From Maribellus maritimus (GTDB taxonomy: Bacteria > Bacteroidota > Bacteroidia > Bacteroidales > Prolixibacteraceae), in assembly GCF_022267315.1 (NCBI RefSeq), contig NZ_JAIKLE010000003.1:124001-188000 (forward strand): a DNA stretch of 64,000 nt, written 5' to 3'. A program made the position numbers and the translations under genes. Numbering within the stretch: position 1 is the stretch's first letter; every line of letters begins with the position of its first letter. The notes under the pieces were generated by a model that saw only the letters and a list, made by a program, of their open reading frames with translations, was not told where the DNA came from and searched no databases. Positions 27,595 to 40,027 of the stretch are shown here, one piece after another.

Positions 27595-28632
27595 ATGAAT
27601 TATATAAAAGAAAAAACAAATCCAAAAGAATCGTTTGACCTCGCCGGTCTGATAAGTTTATCTCTGCGGCTTGTGGTCGGCTGGACATATTTCTCTGCAT
27701 TTTGGAGAAGAATCATATTAACCGATAAGCTAAACCCTGACTTGCCGGGTTATATCGGAGAAAAATTTAATCATTTTCTCCCCAATGCACTCGGAATAAA
27801 ACCACTTATCGGGTTTCTGGTCAGCCATCCCGAGTGGTTGTGGTGGGCAATGGTCGTTTTCACCATTACTGAAGGTATTGTTGGCTTGTTTTTGATGTTT
27901 GGATTATTTACCCGGTTAATGAGCATCGGCATTCTGAGCCTTGCTTTTGGAATTTTACTGGGCTCCGGCTGGATAGGAACCACCTGTCTAGATGAGTGGC
28001 AAATCGGAATCCTCGGAATTGCGGCCGGTTTTACCATCTTTCTTTCCGGTGGTGGAATATTTTCCATCGACAACCAGCTTTTTGTAAAAAACAAAAAGAT
28101 AACAACAACAAAATGGTTTGCGTGGCTGGCGTCCGGCGAACTGCCTTTGTCAAAACAATACCTGAAAAAACTGACCTTTACAGGTGCCATATTAATTCTG
28201 TTTGTCAGCCTTTTTACCAACCAGGTTTTTCATGGTGGAATTTGGGGAACGTTGCACAATAAATCAGTAAAACCAGACATTGAAATTTCAAATGTTTTTG
28301 TTACGGATAAAAGTCTCAACTTTACAGTTTTCCGGACAGAGGGTGTAGATGTTTACGGTTCATTTTTAATCGAAATTGCATTGAGCAATCAGAACGACGA
28401 GAAAAAAATAGTACTGAATGGCGACGATTTAGCAAACTTTCCCGCAGAAAACATTTCAAACCATTTTGTAACCAAAGTAAAAACCGGAAAACACAGTCTG
28501 ATTATCCCGCTTGGCGGCAAAGCCGACATTACCATTCCTTTTGAAAAACCGGAAGGACTTTCTCCGGGCACTTACAAACTGGTATTGACCGACGTTAGTG
28601 GAATATTCTGGACAACAGATATTGTTTTATAA
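27595..28632 (+). CDS. DoxD/DoxA fusion, thiosulfate:quinone oxidoreductase-like
   Basis: 345 aa. Residues about 15-170 form a four-helix DoxD-type membrane domain (SLRLVVGWTYFSAFWRR, WWAMVVFTITEGIVGLFLMFGLFTR). After a fifth helix near 185-205 the rest is a beta-sandwich DoxA-like domain (about 220-345) with a PLGGKADITIPF strand and SPGTYKLVLTDVSGI at the end. In Acidianus DoxD and DoxA are separate subunits of a thiosulfate:quinone oxidoreductase; in Bacteroidota they are often fused. No other sulfur-oxidation gene is nearby, so the donor remains open. Confidence 0.78.
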   Translation: MNYIKEKTNPKESFDLAGLISLSLRLVVGWTYFSAFWRRIILTDKLNPDLPGYIGEKFNHFLPNALGIKPLIGFLVSHPEWLWWAMVVFTITEGIVGLFLMFGLFTRLMSIGILSLAFGILLGSGWIGTTCLDEWQIGILGIAAGFTIFLSGGGIFSIDNQLFVKNKKITTTKWFAWLASGELPLSKQYLKKLTFTGAILILFVSLFTNQVFHGGIWGTLHNKSVKPDIEISNVFVTDKSLNFTVFRTEGVDVYGSFLIEIALSNQNDEKKIVLNGDDLANFPAENISNHFVTKVKTGKHSLIIPLGGKADITIPFEKPEGLSPGTYKLVLTDVSGIFWTTDIVL

Positions 28633-28640
28633 ATCTTTGC

Positions 28641-28705
28641 TAATACAGGATAACATCCCTCTGAAGTATCAGCAACAGGGATGTCATCCTGTTATTATCT
28701 TTTTG
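28641..28705 (+). terminator. Bidirectional-looking terminator after the DoxDA gene
   Basis: A near-perfect 20-bp stem (TAATACAGGATAACATCCCT with AGGGATGTCATCCTGTTATTA) followed by TCTTTTTG. The stem is unusually long, and the inner part could act in both directions. Confidence 0.8.
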
Positions 28706-29034
28706 TTTCACTAGTTAATGATATAAATCTCCCGACTCCAAAAAAAACAATGTCATTTTACAGCTTATTTATTTTTTCCTGATAATTAAACTGCGCAAAA
28801 TGACATTGATTCCTCCCAAAATACCGGTACAGGAATAGCCTCCGCCGGTAATTACGGAATTTCCCGCAGAACGCGCAAAAGACAACCCTATATATTACTG
28901 ATATTTACACAAATAACAGCCCCGGCGGTACAGAAATTCTAATTTTATTGCCTAAAAAATACAAGTACAAAATTGAATTAGATTTTACATTTTTATTCCG
29001 ATATATTAAATTCGTCGCAAAAACCAGAGCGTTT
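28706..29034 (+). other. Intergenic gap before the YghO-like pair, about 330 nt
   Basis: No gene. Holds scattered GC-richer words such as CCGGTA and CTCCGCCGGTAATTACGG, reminiscent of the degenerate CCGG-containing repeats seen around 49-51 kb, but no clear repeat unit. An in-frame TTG at 28948 extends the next gene's frame, but I do not think it is used. Confidence 0.4.
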
Positions 29035-30198
29035 ATGCAAGTTATTCCAGTAACCGATAAACAAACCGTAGACGAATTTCACAAGCTGCCGGAAACCATT
29101 TACAAAAATGATTCGAACTGGGTTCCGCAACTCCGGCTAATGCTCGAAGACTCTTTTGATCCAAAAAAAAATGCCAAATTTAAAACAGGAGATGCACGCC
29201 GCTGGATTTTAAAAAAAGATGGGAAATACATTGGCCGGATTGCCGCATTCTATGACGATGATTATGCGGGTGGATATGAACAACCCATCGGCGGATGCGG
29301 ATTTTTTGAATGTATTGAAGATAAAAGTGCCGCATTTCTTCTTTTCGACACAGCAAAAATTTGGCTCAAAGAAAATGGGATGGAAGCCATGGATGGTCCC
29401 ATAAACTTTGGAGAGAATTTCTTTTACTGGGGATTACTTTCCGACGGTTTTAAATCCCAAACTTTTGGGATGCAATACAATCCACCCTATTATCAGCATT
29501 TTTTTGAAGCATACGGTTTTAAAACTTTTTACGACCAGTACAGTTATTCACTTGATATTACCAACCCCGACCTGCCCGACCGTTTTTGGAAAATTGCTGC
29601 CTGGGTAGCCCAAAAACCGGGATTCTCCTATCAGCATTTTCGTTTCAAAAACCGGGACAAATATATCCGTGATTTTATCGAAATCCACAAACAGGCATGG
29701 AGTCATCACGGGAATTACAAACCGGTACGTTTTGAGCAATTAAAAGAAATGTTAGACAGTTCAAAACTGCTGCTCGATGAAGAATTTATCTGGTTTGTGT
29801 ACCACAATAACAGCCCCATCGCTTTTTATATGATGATTCCCGATTTCAATCAGATTCTGCAAAAATTCAGCAACGGAAAGTTCAATCTGTACAAAATCAT
29901 CAAATTTTTCTACTACAAAAAAATGAAAGCCATTACACGTTGCAGGGTGATTGTTTTGGGAGTTATTCCCAAATATCAGCGGATGGGGATTGAGTCAGGA
30001 ATATTTTATCAGTTAAAAAAAGTGATGCTCCGAAAAACGTGGTACAATGACATGGAGATGAGCTGGGTGGGTGATTTTAATCCCAAAATGAATGCCTTGT
30101 TCAAATCGTTTGGTGCCAGACAGACACTCACGCATAAAACCATGCGTTATCTTTTCAACCAAAATAAAACGTTTAAAAGGGCTCCGATTATAGATTAA
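29035..30198 (+). CDS. YghO-like protein, GNAT-fold candidate (copy 1)
   Basis: 387 aa. The start at 29035 (MQVIPVTDKQ) is chosen because it aligns residue for residue with the start of the next gene (MKLVEVNDKK). The family resembles E. coli YghO: an N-terminal KNDSNWVPQL segment, RRWILKKDGKYIGRIAAF, GGCGFFECIED, GPINFGENFFYWGLL, and a C-terminal GNAT-like part with VLGVIPKYQRMGIESGIFYQ and EMSWVGDFNPKM. Acetyltransferase activity is inferred from the fold only; substrate unknown. It forms a tandem pair with the following paralog, 47 nt apart. Confidence 0.65.
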   Translation: MQVIPVTDKQTVDEFHKLPETIYKNDSNWVPQLRLMLEDSFDPKKNAKFKTGDARRWILKKDGKYIGRIAAFYDDDYAGGYEQPIGGCGFFECIEDKSAAFLLFDTAKIWLKENGMEAMDGPINFGENFFYWGLLSDGFKSQTFGMQYNPPYYQHFFEAYGFKTFYDQYSYSLDITNPDLPDRFWKIAAWVAQKPGFSYQHFRFKNRDKYIRDFIEIHKQAWSHHGNYKPVRFEQLKEMLDSSKLLLDEEFIWFVYHNNSPIAFYMMIPDFNQILQKFSNGKFNLYKIIKFFYYKKMKAITRCRVIVLGVIPKYQRMGIESGIFYQLKKVMLRKTWYNDMEMSWVGDFNPKMNALFKSFGARQTLTHKTMRYLFNQNKTFKRAPIID

Positions 30199-30245
30199 TG
30201 TCCGGCATTTCCCAAATTTGAGCTACCTTCGCAAAAAAAGACGCC

Positions 30246-31457
30246 ATGAAACTTGTAGAAGTAAACGATAAAAAAAGCCGGAAACTATTCCACGAGGTTC
30301 CCCGCACCATATATCAAAACGATTCCAACTGGGTTCAGCCTCTGGAAGGAATGGTTGAGGATACCTTTAATCCGGCCAAAAATAAAACCTTTAAAAACGG
30401 AAAAGCAATTCGGTGGGTGCTAACCGATGACAATAACAATTTGCTCGGGAGAATAGCAGCCTTTATCAATTTAAACACTGCCAAAACCTATGAGCAACCG
30501 ACCGGCGGTTGTGGTTTTTTTGAATGTATCGATAAACAGGAGGCTGCAAATCTACTTTTTGATACCGCAAAAGAATGGAACAAAAAAAATGGGATGGAAG
30601 CCATGGATGGTCCGGTAAACTTTGGCGAAAACTACGTAAACTGGGGTTTACTGGTTGACGGTTTTATGCAACAGGGATATGGAATGCCCTACAATCCCCC
30701 GTATTATGAAAAACTTTTTCGCAATTATGGATTTGAAGTTTATTTTGAACAATATTGTTATCACCTCGATTACACTGTACCTTTCCCCGAACGTTTCTGG
30801 AAAATTGCAGAATGGATTGCCAAAAAACCACAATACAATTTTCGCCATTTTGATTATAAGGAAACAGATAAATTTGTAAAAGACTTCTGTACGGTTTATG
30901 ATGCCGCCTGGTCTTTCCATGAACACTACAAGCCACTTGACCCAGAAGATATCCACGATTTTATTACCTCTTCCAAAGCGATTCTCGACCCTCAAATGAT
31001 TTGGTTTGCTTATCACGAGGAAAAACCGATTGCTTTATTTGTTATGATTCCTGACATCAACCAAATTCTTAAAAAACTCAACGGGAAGCTAAATGTTTTG
31101 GGAATAGCAAAATTCCTCTATTACAAGTGGAAAAAAACCATGACCCGAACCCGGATAATCATTATGGGAATCGACGCAAAATACCAGCGTTCGGGAGTTG
31201 AATCGGCAGTTTTCTGGCATCAGGAACAGATTATGAAAAAGAAATCGCACCGGCATTACAAGGAGGTTGAACTTTCGTGGGCCGGCGACTTTAACCCCAA
31301 AATTATTGCTGTTTACGAAGCTACAGGAGCAAAACGGGCTAAAACACATTATACTATGCGTTATCTTTTTGACCGGAACAAACCCTTCCTGCGAGCACCG
31401 ATAATTGGCTCCGAATCGCTTAACGAAAAAGTAAAGGCAAAAACAGGTAAAATTTAA
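30246..31457 (+). CDS. YghO-like protein, GNAT-fold candidate (copy 2)
   Basis: 403 aa, clear paralog of the gene just upstream. Shared blocks in the same order include YQNDSNWVQPL, IRWVLTDDNNNLLGRIAAF, GGCGFFECIDK, GMEAMDGPVNFGENY, and the putative acetyl-CoA region MGIDAKYQRSGVESAVFW followed by VELSWAGDFNPKI. It is longer at the C-terminus (SLNEKVKAKTGKI tail). The two copies have diverged considerably, so the duplication is old and both are probably used. A TACCTTCG box shortly before the ATG may be a weak -7 element. Function unknown. Confidence 0.65.
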   Translation: MKLVEVNDKKSRKLFHEVPRTIYQNDSNWVQPLEGMVEDTFNPAKNKTFKNGKAIRWVLTDDNNNLLGRIAAFINLNTAKTYEQPTGGCGFFECIDKQEAANLLFDTAKEWNKKNGMEAMDGPVNFGENYVNWGLLVDGFMQQGYGMPYNPPYYEKLFRNYGFEVYFEQYCYHLDYTVPFPERFWKIAEWIAKKPQYNFRHFDYKETDKFVKDFCTVYDAAWSFHEHYKPLDPEDIHDFITSSKAILDPQMIWFAYHEEKPIALFVMIPDINQILKKLNGKLNVLGIAKFLYYKWKKTMTRTRIIIMGIDAKYQRSGVESAVFWHQEQIMKKKSHRHYKEVELSWAGDFNPKIIAVYEATGAKRAKTHYTMRYLFDRNKPFLRAPIIGSESLNEKVKAKTGKI

Positions 31458-31466
31458 CACTACTTT

Positions 31467-31497
31467 TTTGGATTATAGCGATCTATAACTATCTTTG
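31467..31497 (+). promoter_or_regulatory. Exact Bacteroidota consensus promoter for rpmE2
   Basis: TTTG at 31467-31470, 19-nt spacer, TATCTTTG at 31490-31497, identical to the consensus TTTG-N19-TAnnTTTG. A start near 31504 gives a leader of about 77 nt before the ATG at 31581, long enough for control by ribosomal protein binding, though I see no clear structure in it. Confidence 0.82.
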
Positions 31498-31580
31498 CAG
31501 GCCAAAATAAAAGTTGTAATAACAGAAAGAATGGATTGCAGTAATTGAAATGTAACCATTCAGATAAAAAATAAATAAAA

Positions 31581-31844
31581 ATGAAAAAAGGAATACATCC
31601 CGAAGATTACAGACTGGTAGCTTTCAGAGATATGTCAAACGGACATACTTTTTTTACCAAGTCTACAGTTAACACCAAAGAAACTGAAGTTATCGACGGT
31701 GTTGAATACCCGCTGTTCAAAATTGAAATCTCAAATACCTCACATCCTTTTTACACCGGTAAAGTTAAACTGGTGGATACAGCAGGACGTGTTGACAAAT
31801 TTATGAGCCGTTACGGGAAACACATGGACAAGAGAAAAAAATAA
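31581..31844 (+). CDS. rpmE2: 50S ribosomal protein L31 type B
   Basis: 87 aa protein of the large ribosomal subunit. It begins [11 protein letters not shown], has the conserved [11 protein letters not shown] and HPFYTGK blocks and a basic tail. It lacks the four zinc-binding cysteines of the other L31 form, so it is the zinc-free type B version. Transcribed alone between an exact consensus promoter and a strong terminator. Confidence 0.96.
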   Translation: MKKGIHPEDYRLVAFRDMSNGHTFFTKSTVNTKETEVIDGVEYPLFKIEISNTSHPFYTGKVKLVDTAGRVDKFMSRYGKHMDKRKK

Positions 31845-31861
31845 ACGAAATAAGGCAATAG

Positions 31862-31897
31862 AAAAAACATCCGTCTTTTTGATGGATGTTTTTTTTT
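31862..31897 (+). terminator. Terminator after rpmE2
   Basis: AAAAAACATCC with GGATGTTTTTT plus inner TC/GA pairs around a TTTTT loop, followed by more T. Lies 18 nt after the stop. Confidence 0.88.
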
Positions 31898-32050
31898 GTG
31901 CCAATATGAAATTTTGTCGGGATATTCCACAAATTCCTGTGAACATTTCCGATTAAAATCGTATTACTTTTTATGGCACAACTATTGACCAACACCACCT
32001 AATAAAATCAGAGCGTCTGAATAAGACAGTTTGTCACTAATTGGAATTAT

Positions 32051-34501
32051 ATGGGTAAAATAAAACATACAGGTATTCAAAATATATTTACAGGAATGGT
32101 CGATAATGATTCTGAGTTTATACCAATCATTGCCGACGGAGACGACAAAGAACTAAAAAATACGGAGATCCCGGATGTTCTTCCGATTCTCCCATTGCGC
32201 AATACGGTGTTATTTCCGGGAGTTGTACTTCCGATTACTGTTGGACGTGAAAAATCGTTGAGGCTGATAAAAGATGTTTATGCCGGCGGAAGACTATTGG
32301 GAACAATTGCGCAAAAAGATTATACGATTGACAAGCCCAAAACAACCGATTTGTTTCAAACAGGTACGGTTGCGGAAATTTTGAAAATTCTCGAAATGCC
32401 CGATGGCTCAACATCAGTAATTATCCAGGGAAAAAGAAGATATAATATTCTCGAATTTGTAAGCGAGGACCCTTATTTTAAAGCAAAAATTGAACCGCTG
32501 AGTGATTTTGTTCCTGAAAACGACAATGAATTCAGCGCCATTGTGGGGTCGCTAAAAGACCTTTCCATTAAAATTGCTCAATTTTCGGCTAATGTTCCGC
32601 CTGAGGCGACTTTTGCTGTTAAAAATATTGAGAATTCTACTTTCCTCATCAATTTTATTTGTTCGAATACCGATCTGAATGTGTCTGACAAGCAAAACCT
32701 ATTGGAAATAGAGAGCATCAAAGAAAGGGGTGTTCAGGCCATTAGCTACCTGGTAAAAGAGGTCCAAATGCTGGAGCTAAAACAGGACATACAGAAGAAA
32801 GTAAAAACCGACATGGACAAGCAACAGCGCGAGTTTATGTTGAACCAGCAAATGAAGACGATCCAGGATGAGTTGGGCGGAAATCCGGTGGAACAGGAAA
32901 TTAAAGAACTCAAAGCAAAAGCCAAAGAAAAAAAGTGGGATGAAGATGTAGCCAAGTTTTTTGAAAAAGAAGTGGAAAAGCTGGGGCGTTTAAATCCGGC
33001 TGCAGGAGAATATTCTGTTCAATATACTTTTTGCCAGACTTTGCTTGATTTACCCTGGAACGAATATACCAAAGATAATTTCGACCTGAAGAATGCCAGT
33101 AAAGTATTGGATGAAGATCACTACGGACTGGAAAAGGTAAAGGAAAGGATTCTGGAACACCTGGCAGTGCTGAAACTAAAAAATGACATGAAATCTCCGA
33201 TTCTGTGTTTGTATGGCCCCCCGGGAGTCGGAAAAACATCACTCGGAAAATCGGTTGCACGGGCACTGGACAGAAACTACGTCCGAATCAGTTTGGGTGG
33301 ATTACATGATGAATCCGAAATCCGGGGGCACCGGAAAACATACATCGGTGCAATGCCCGGCCGGATTATTCAAAATATACGAAAAGCAAAATCATCCAAC
33401 CCGGTTTTTATTCTGGATGAGATTGACAAAGTTTCAAAACATTTTCATGGAGATCCTGCTTCTGCTTTGCTCGAAGTTCTGGATCCGGAACAAAATGGCG
33501 AATTCCACGACAATTATGTGGAACACGATTATGACCTTTCAAGGGTGATGTTTATTGCTACAGCAAATACATTAAGTACCATTGCTCCTCCTCTTCGCGA
33601 TCGGTTGGAGCTTATTGAGGTAAGCGGATACCTGGTGGAAGAAAAAATAGAAATTGCCAAACGACACCTGATTCCAAAACAGCTGGAGAATCACGGTTTA
33701 ACAAAAAAGGACGTTTCATTTTCCAAAGATGCTATTGAGCTTGTAATTGACGGATACACCCGCGAATCGGGTGTGCGCGAACTGGATAAGAAAATCGCCA
33801 AAGTAGTGCGACGCATTGCTAAAAAAATAGCTTTTGAAGAAAGTTACAATAAAAAGCTCAGCAAAGCAGACATAAAAGAATACCTCGGAGTTACGGAATA
33901 TTCCAAAGAGAAATACCAGGGTAATGATTTTGCAGGGGTGGTAACCGGTTTAGCCTGGACAGCGGTTGGCGGAGAAATTCTGTATGTGGAAACCAGTCTC
34001 AGTAAAGGAAAAGGTTCGTTGACACTCACCGGTAACCTGGGCGATGTGATGAAAGAATCAGCCATGCTGGCCCACGAATATCTAAAATCGCATGCAGAAC
34101 AACTGGAACTGAAGCCTGAAGTATTTAATAACTGGAACGTTCACATTCACGTTCCCGAAGGTGCGATTCCCAAAGACGGTCCTTCGGCTGGTGTCACTAT
34201 GGTTACGTCGCTTGCGTCAGCTTTCACTCAGCGAAAAGTAAAAAAGAACCTTGCCATGACAGGTGAGATTACACTCCGGGGAAAAGTACTGCCCGTTGGC
34301 GGAATAAAAGAAAAAATCCTGGCGGCAAAACGTGCCGGAATTACCGAAATTATTCTTTCGGAAGACAACAAAAAGAACCTGGAAGAAATAAAAGATATTT
34401 ACCTGAAAGGATTAAAATTCCACTTTGTAAAAACCATTATGGACGTGCTGGACATTGCACTTCTGAAAACAAAAGTGGAAAAACCGGTATTGGTGAACTA
34501 A
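32051..34501 (+). CDS. lon: ATP-dependent protease Lon
   Basis: 816 aa serine/lysine protease that degrades misfolded and regulatory proteins in the cytoplasm. The N-terminal substrate domain starts with [14 protein letters not shown]. The AAA+ domain has Walker [10 protein letters not shown] near residue 389 and Walker [11 protein letters not shown] near 454. The protease domain has the catalytic Ser near residue 712 (DGPSAGV) and the catalytic Lys near 753 (GGIKEK). Length is normal for Bacteroidota Lon. Single gene; shares a terminator with the convergent beta-galactosidase gene. Confidence 0.97.
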   Translation: MGKIKHTGIQNIFTGMVDNDSEFIPIIADGDDKELKNTEIPDVLPILPLRNTVLFPGVVLPITVGREKSLRLIKDVYAGGRLLGTIAQKDYTIDKPKTTDLFQTGTVAEILKILEMPDGSTSVIIQGKRRYNILEFVSEDPYFKAKIEPLSDFVPENDNEFSAIVGSLKDLSIKIAQFSANVPPEATFAVKNIENSTFLINFICSNTDLNVSDKQNLLEIESIKERGVQAISYLVKEVQMLELKQDIQKKVKTDMDKQQREFMLNQQMKTIQDELGGNPVEQEIKELKAKAKEKKWDEDVAKFFEKEVEKLGRLNPAAGEYSVQYTFCQTLLDLPWNEYTKDNFDLKNASKVLDEDHYGLEKVKERILEHLAVLKLKNDMKSPILCLYGPPGVGKTSLGKSVARALDRNYVRISLGGLHDESEIRGHRKTYIGAMPGRIIQNIRKAKSSNPVFILDEIDKVSKHFHGDPASALLEVLDPEQNGEFHDNYVEHDYDLSRVMFIATANTLSTIAPPLRDRLELIEVSGYLVEEKIEIAKRHLIPKQLENHGLTKKDVSFSKDAIELVIDGYTRESGVRELDKKIAKVVRRIAKKIAFEESYNKKLSKADIKEYLGVTEYSKEKYQGNDFAGVVTGLAWTAVGGEILYVETSLSKGKGSLTLTGNLGDVMKESAMLAHEYLKSHAEQLELKPEVFNNWNVHIHVPEGAIPKDGPSAGVTMVTSLASAFTQRKVKKNLAMTGEITLRGKVLPVGGIKEKILAAKRAGITEIILSEDNKKNLEEIKDIYLKGLKFHFVKTIMDVLDIALLKTKVEKPVLVN

Positions 34502-34548
34502 TACCTCTTGTATTTTCGGTTTTTGAAAAGTATTTCAACTGCCGGAGA

Positions 34549-34585
34549 ACAAAAAAGGAGCACGTTCTACGTACTCCTTTTTTGT
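34549..34585. terminator. Bidirectional terminator between lon and the GH2 gene
   Basis: ACAAAAAAGGAG with CTCCTTTTTTGT, loop of 13 nt. T runs on both strands; it lies between two convergent stops (34501 and 34608). Confidence 0.85.
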
Positions 34586-34607
34586 TTTGTATGGGAAAAA
34601 GTCAATA

Positions 34608-37958
<3,351 letters not shown>

Positions 37959-38169
37959 TTATTGATTCTCTCTTTTTTAAAGACGTAGATTTTTGCATAT
38001 ACACCTATATAAATATAATTTTTGAAAATTATATAACGCCGGTGTCATTCTAATGCATCGTAAGCGGGATAAAATATTTGTTTCCCTAAATTAAAAAAGG
38101 CGTTTACCGGCACTTTAATCTTGTTTAAAAAACAAAACAACCGGAAAAGAAGGAGCCTCGCGCACCAGC

Positions 38170-39753
38170 CTACATTTCCTCCGAAGAAGGAATCAGTTGT
38201 GCCGACAGATCCGGATCTGTCATTTCTTTATCCAGGGGGAACATTGGTCTGTGAATCCGCTGGTATCCGAGGCGTTCCAAATCCTGATCTACGCCACCGG
38301 GAGTCAGCGCCATGATCCAGTCGGCCCTCATATCATAAAGTTCGGGTACCAGATAACCAATTTTAACCACCACAATATCTGCTTCCCGGGGGACCAAACC
38401 AAGTTCAGTAAAATCCCTTTCGTAATGGTAAGGTTTGCGTTTTTTTGTTACAATCACTTTTACACTGCCCACCTGAATGACAGCGATCTCGCCCGCAGTG
38501 GGATCATGGGTTTCAAGGGCCAATACTTTACCGGAAAGTTTTACAGGCGGAGCAAAACGGTCATCAACAATGGCACCTGCCACGCCGGTCACATCACCTC
38601 CTACACCCGCCACAAGTGCTTTTTCGACTAATTCCGGTCCGGGAATGGAAGCATAAATCAGCGACGGGCCATTTTCAGATTGAAACTCCGGACGTTTAAG
38701 AATTTCAGTCAAAGTCCAGGTAACATCCCCTGCACCTCCTGCAGTTGGGTTGTCTCCCATATCGCTGATAATAAACGGATGTTTATCGCTTTTTACGGCC
38801 ATATCCAAACATTCACCGAGTGGGGCCACCGGAGCCACAAACTCAAATTCATTCCGCACATCCCAAAAACTTTGTGCAAGATATTCCGCACCGTCCACCA
38901 CTTTTTTCCGGTCATCGCCGGTAACCATAACATATCCCCGGTTACGCGGTTCATCAGCCCAAGCATACCCAATCCAGATGGCTGCATCAATTACACCTTC
39001 CTGGTCAGCTACCCCCGGAACCCGGGCATACAAACTTTTCCCGGGCTCAATTCGCGTGCTGGTTTTTTCTCCCGGTAATAAAATCGGCACCGGTATCCAG
39101 GCTTTGTATGCTGGTTTTCCTTTCCCGCTCTCCAACCTGTCGAGCAGATTTTCAAGTGCCCGTTGTTTTGACTCCAGTGCGTCTTCATGGGGTGCCATCC
39201 TGTAGCAGGTTATCAAATCGGTGTGGTGTGCCAGACGTTCACTTACATTTCCGTGCAAATCCATCGATGTTGAAATTACTGTCTCAAGGCCTACTACTTC
39301 ACGTATTTTTTTAATCATGTCTCCTTCCGGATCATCTAAACCAATAACGCTCATCGCTCCGTGAATGTCAAAAAATACACCATCATAAGGAAGGTTCTCT
39401 TTTAGTTTAGCCAGCGTTTCATTCATTAAACTGTCGTATGCTTCGCGTGTTACAATACCTCCCGGAATGGCATGCCCGCGAAGTGTTGGAAACCATTCCG
39501 CCCTTTTTCGGTCGGGAGCATCTTCCGCCAAGAACGGATAATATGAAAATATTTCTTCTCCCGTTCGGACACGAAATGCATCGGCATTGGTAACCGCCGG
39601 AGAAAATGTACTTGATTCAATTGCCAGTCCGCAAATGGCTATCCGGGGAAGCTCGGTTGCACCGGTTTCGTTGTTTTGCTTCCTGTTTCCTGAATGACAA
39701 GACGCTAACAATAAAAACGATATAATAATGATGAGAGAAGAACCTTTATTCAT
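38170..39753 (-). CDS. M81-family metallopeptidase lipoprotein (MlrC-like)
   Basis: 527 aa lipoprotein (LLASC followed by HSGNRK). The mature protein matches the M81/MlrC family named after microcystinase C: AICGLAIESSTFSP near the N-terminus, DGVFFDIHGAM and SMDLHGNVS providing the likely zinc ligands, and the C-terminal part with THDPTAGEI and a VVVKIGYLVPEL segment. Characterised MlrC opens linear microcystin products, but most family members have unknown amide or peptide substrates. Stands alone, 232 nt upstream (on its own strand) of the GH2 gene. Confidence 0.8.
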   Translation of the reverse strand: MNKGSSLIIIISFLLLASCHSGNRKQNNETGATELPRIAICGLAIESSTFSPAVTNADAFRVRTGEEIFSYYPFLAEDAPDRKRAEWFPTLRGHAIPGGIVTREAYDSLMNETLAKLKENLPYDGVFFDIHGAMSVIGLDDPEGDMIKKIREVVGLETVISTSMDLHGNVSERLAHHTDLITCYRMAPHEDALESKQRALENLLDRLESGKGKPAYKAWIPVPILLPGEKTSTRIEPGKSLYARVPGVADQEGVIDAAIWIGYAWADEPRNRGYVMVTGDDRKKVVDGAEYLAQSFWDVRNEFEFVAPVAPLGECLDMAVKSDKHPFIISDMGDNPTAGGAGDVTWTLTEILKRPEFQSENGPSLIYASIPGPELVEKALVAGVGGDVTGVAGAIVDDRFAPPVKLSGKVLALETHDPTAGEIAVIQVGSVKVIVTKKRKPYHYERDFTELGLVPREADIVVVKIGYLVPELYDMRADWIMALTPGGVDQDLERLGYQRIHRPMFPLDKEMTDPDLSAQLIPSSEEM

Positions 39754-40027
39754 ACCTAAAAATATTATGGGTTATCAAATTATCCAGGTAAATATAAGAA
39801 GCTTTTTTGGGAGAGCAGACCGAAAATCACACGAAAAGTCATGGCATCGATCCAACACGTAAAATCAAAGAGCAAAACTTCTTTTTCGAAAGGTTAAAAT
39901 CGACCTGAATTCTCTCCGCATGTAAAAAACAAGCAACAGGCATATCTATTTTTTAAAATTCCCGTAAACACAAGCGCACTGTTATTTGTATATAAAATAA
40001 TGACTTTCAGCACATGACTGTAATTAT

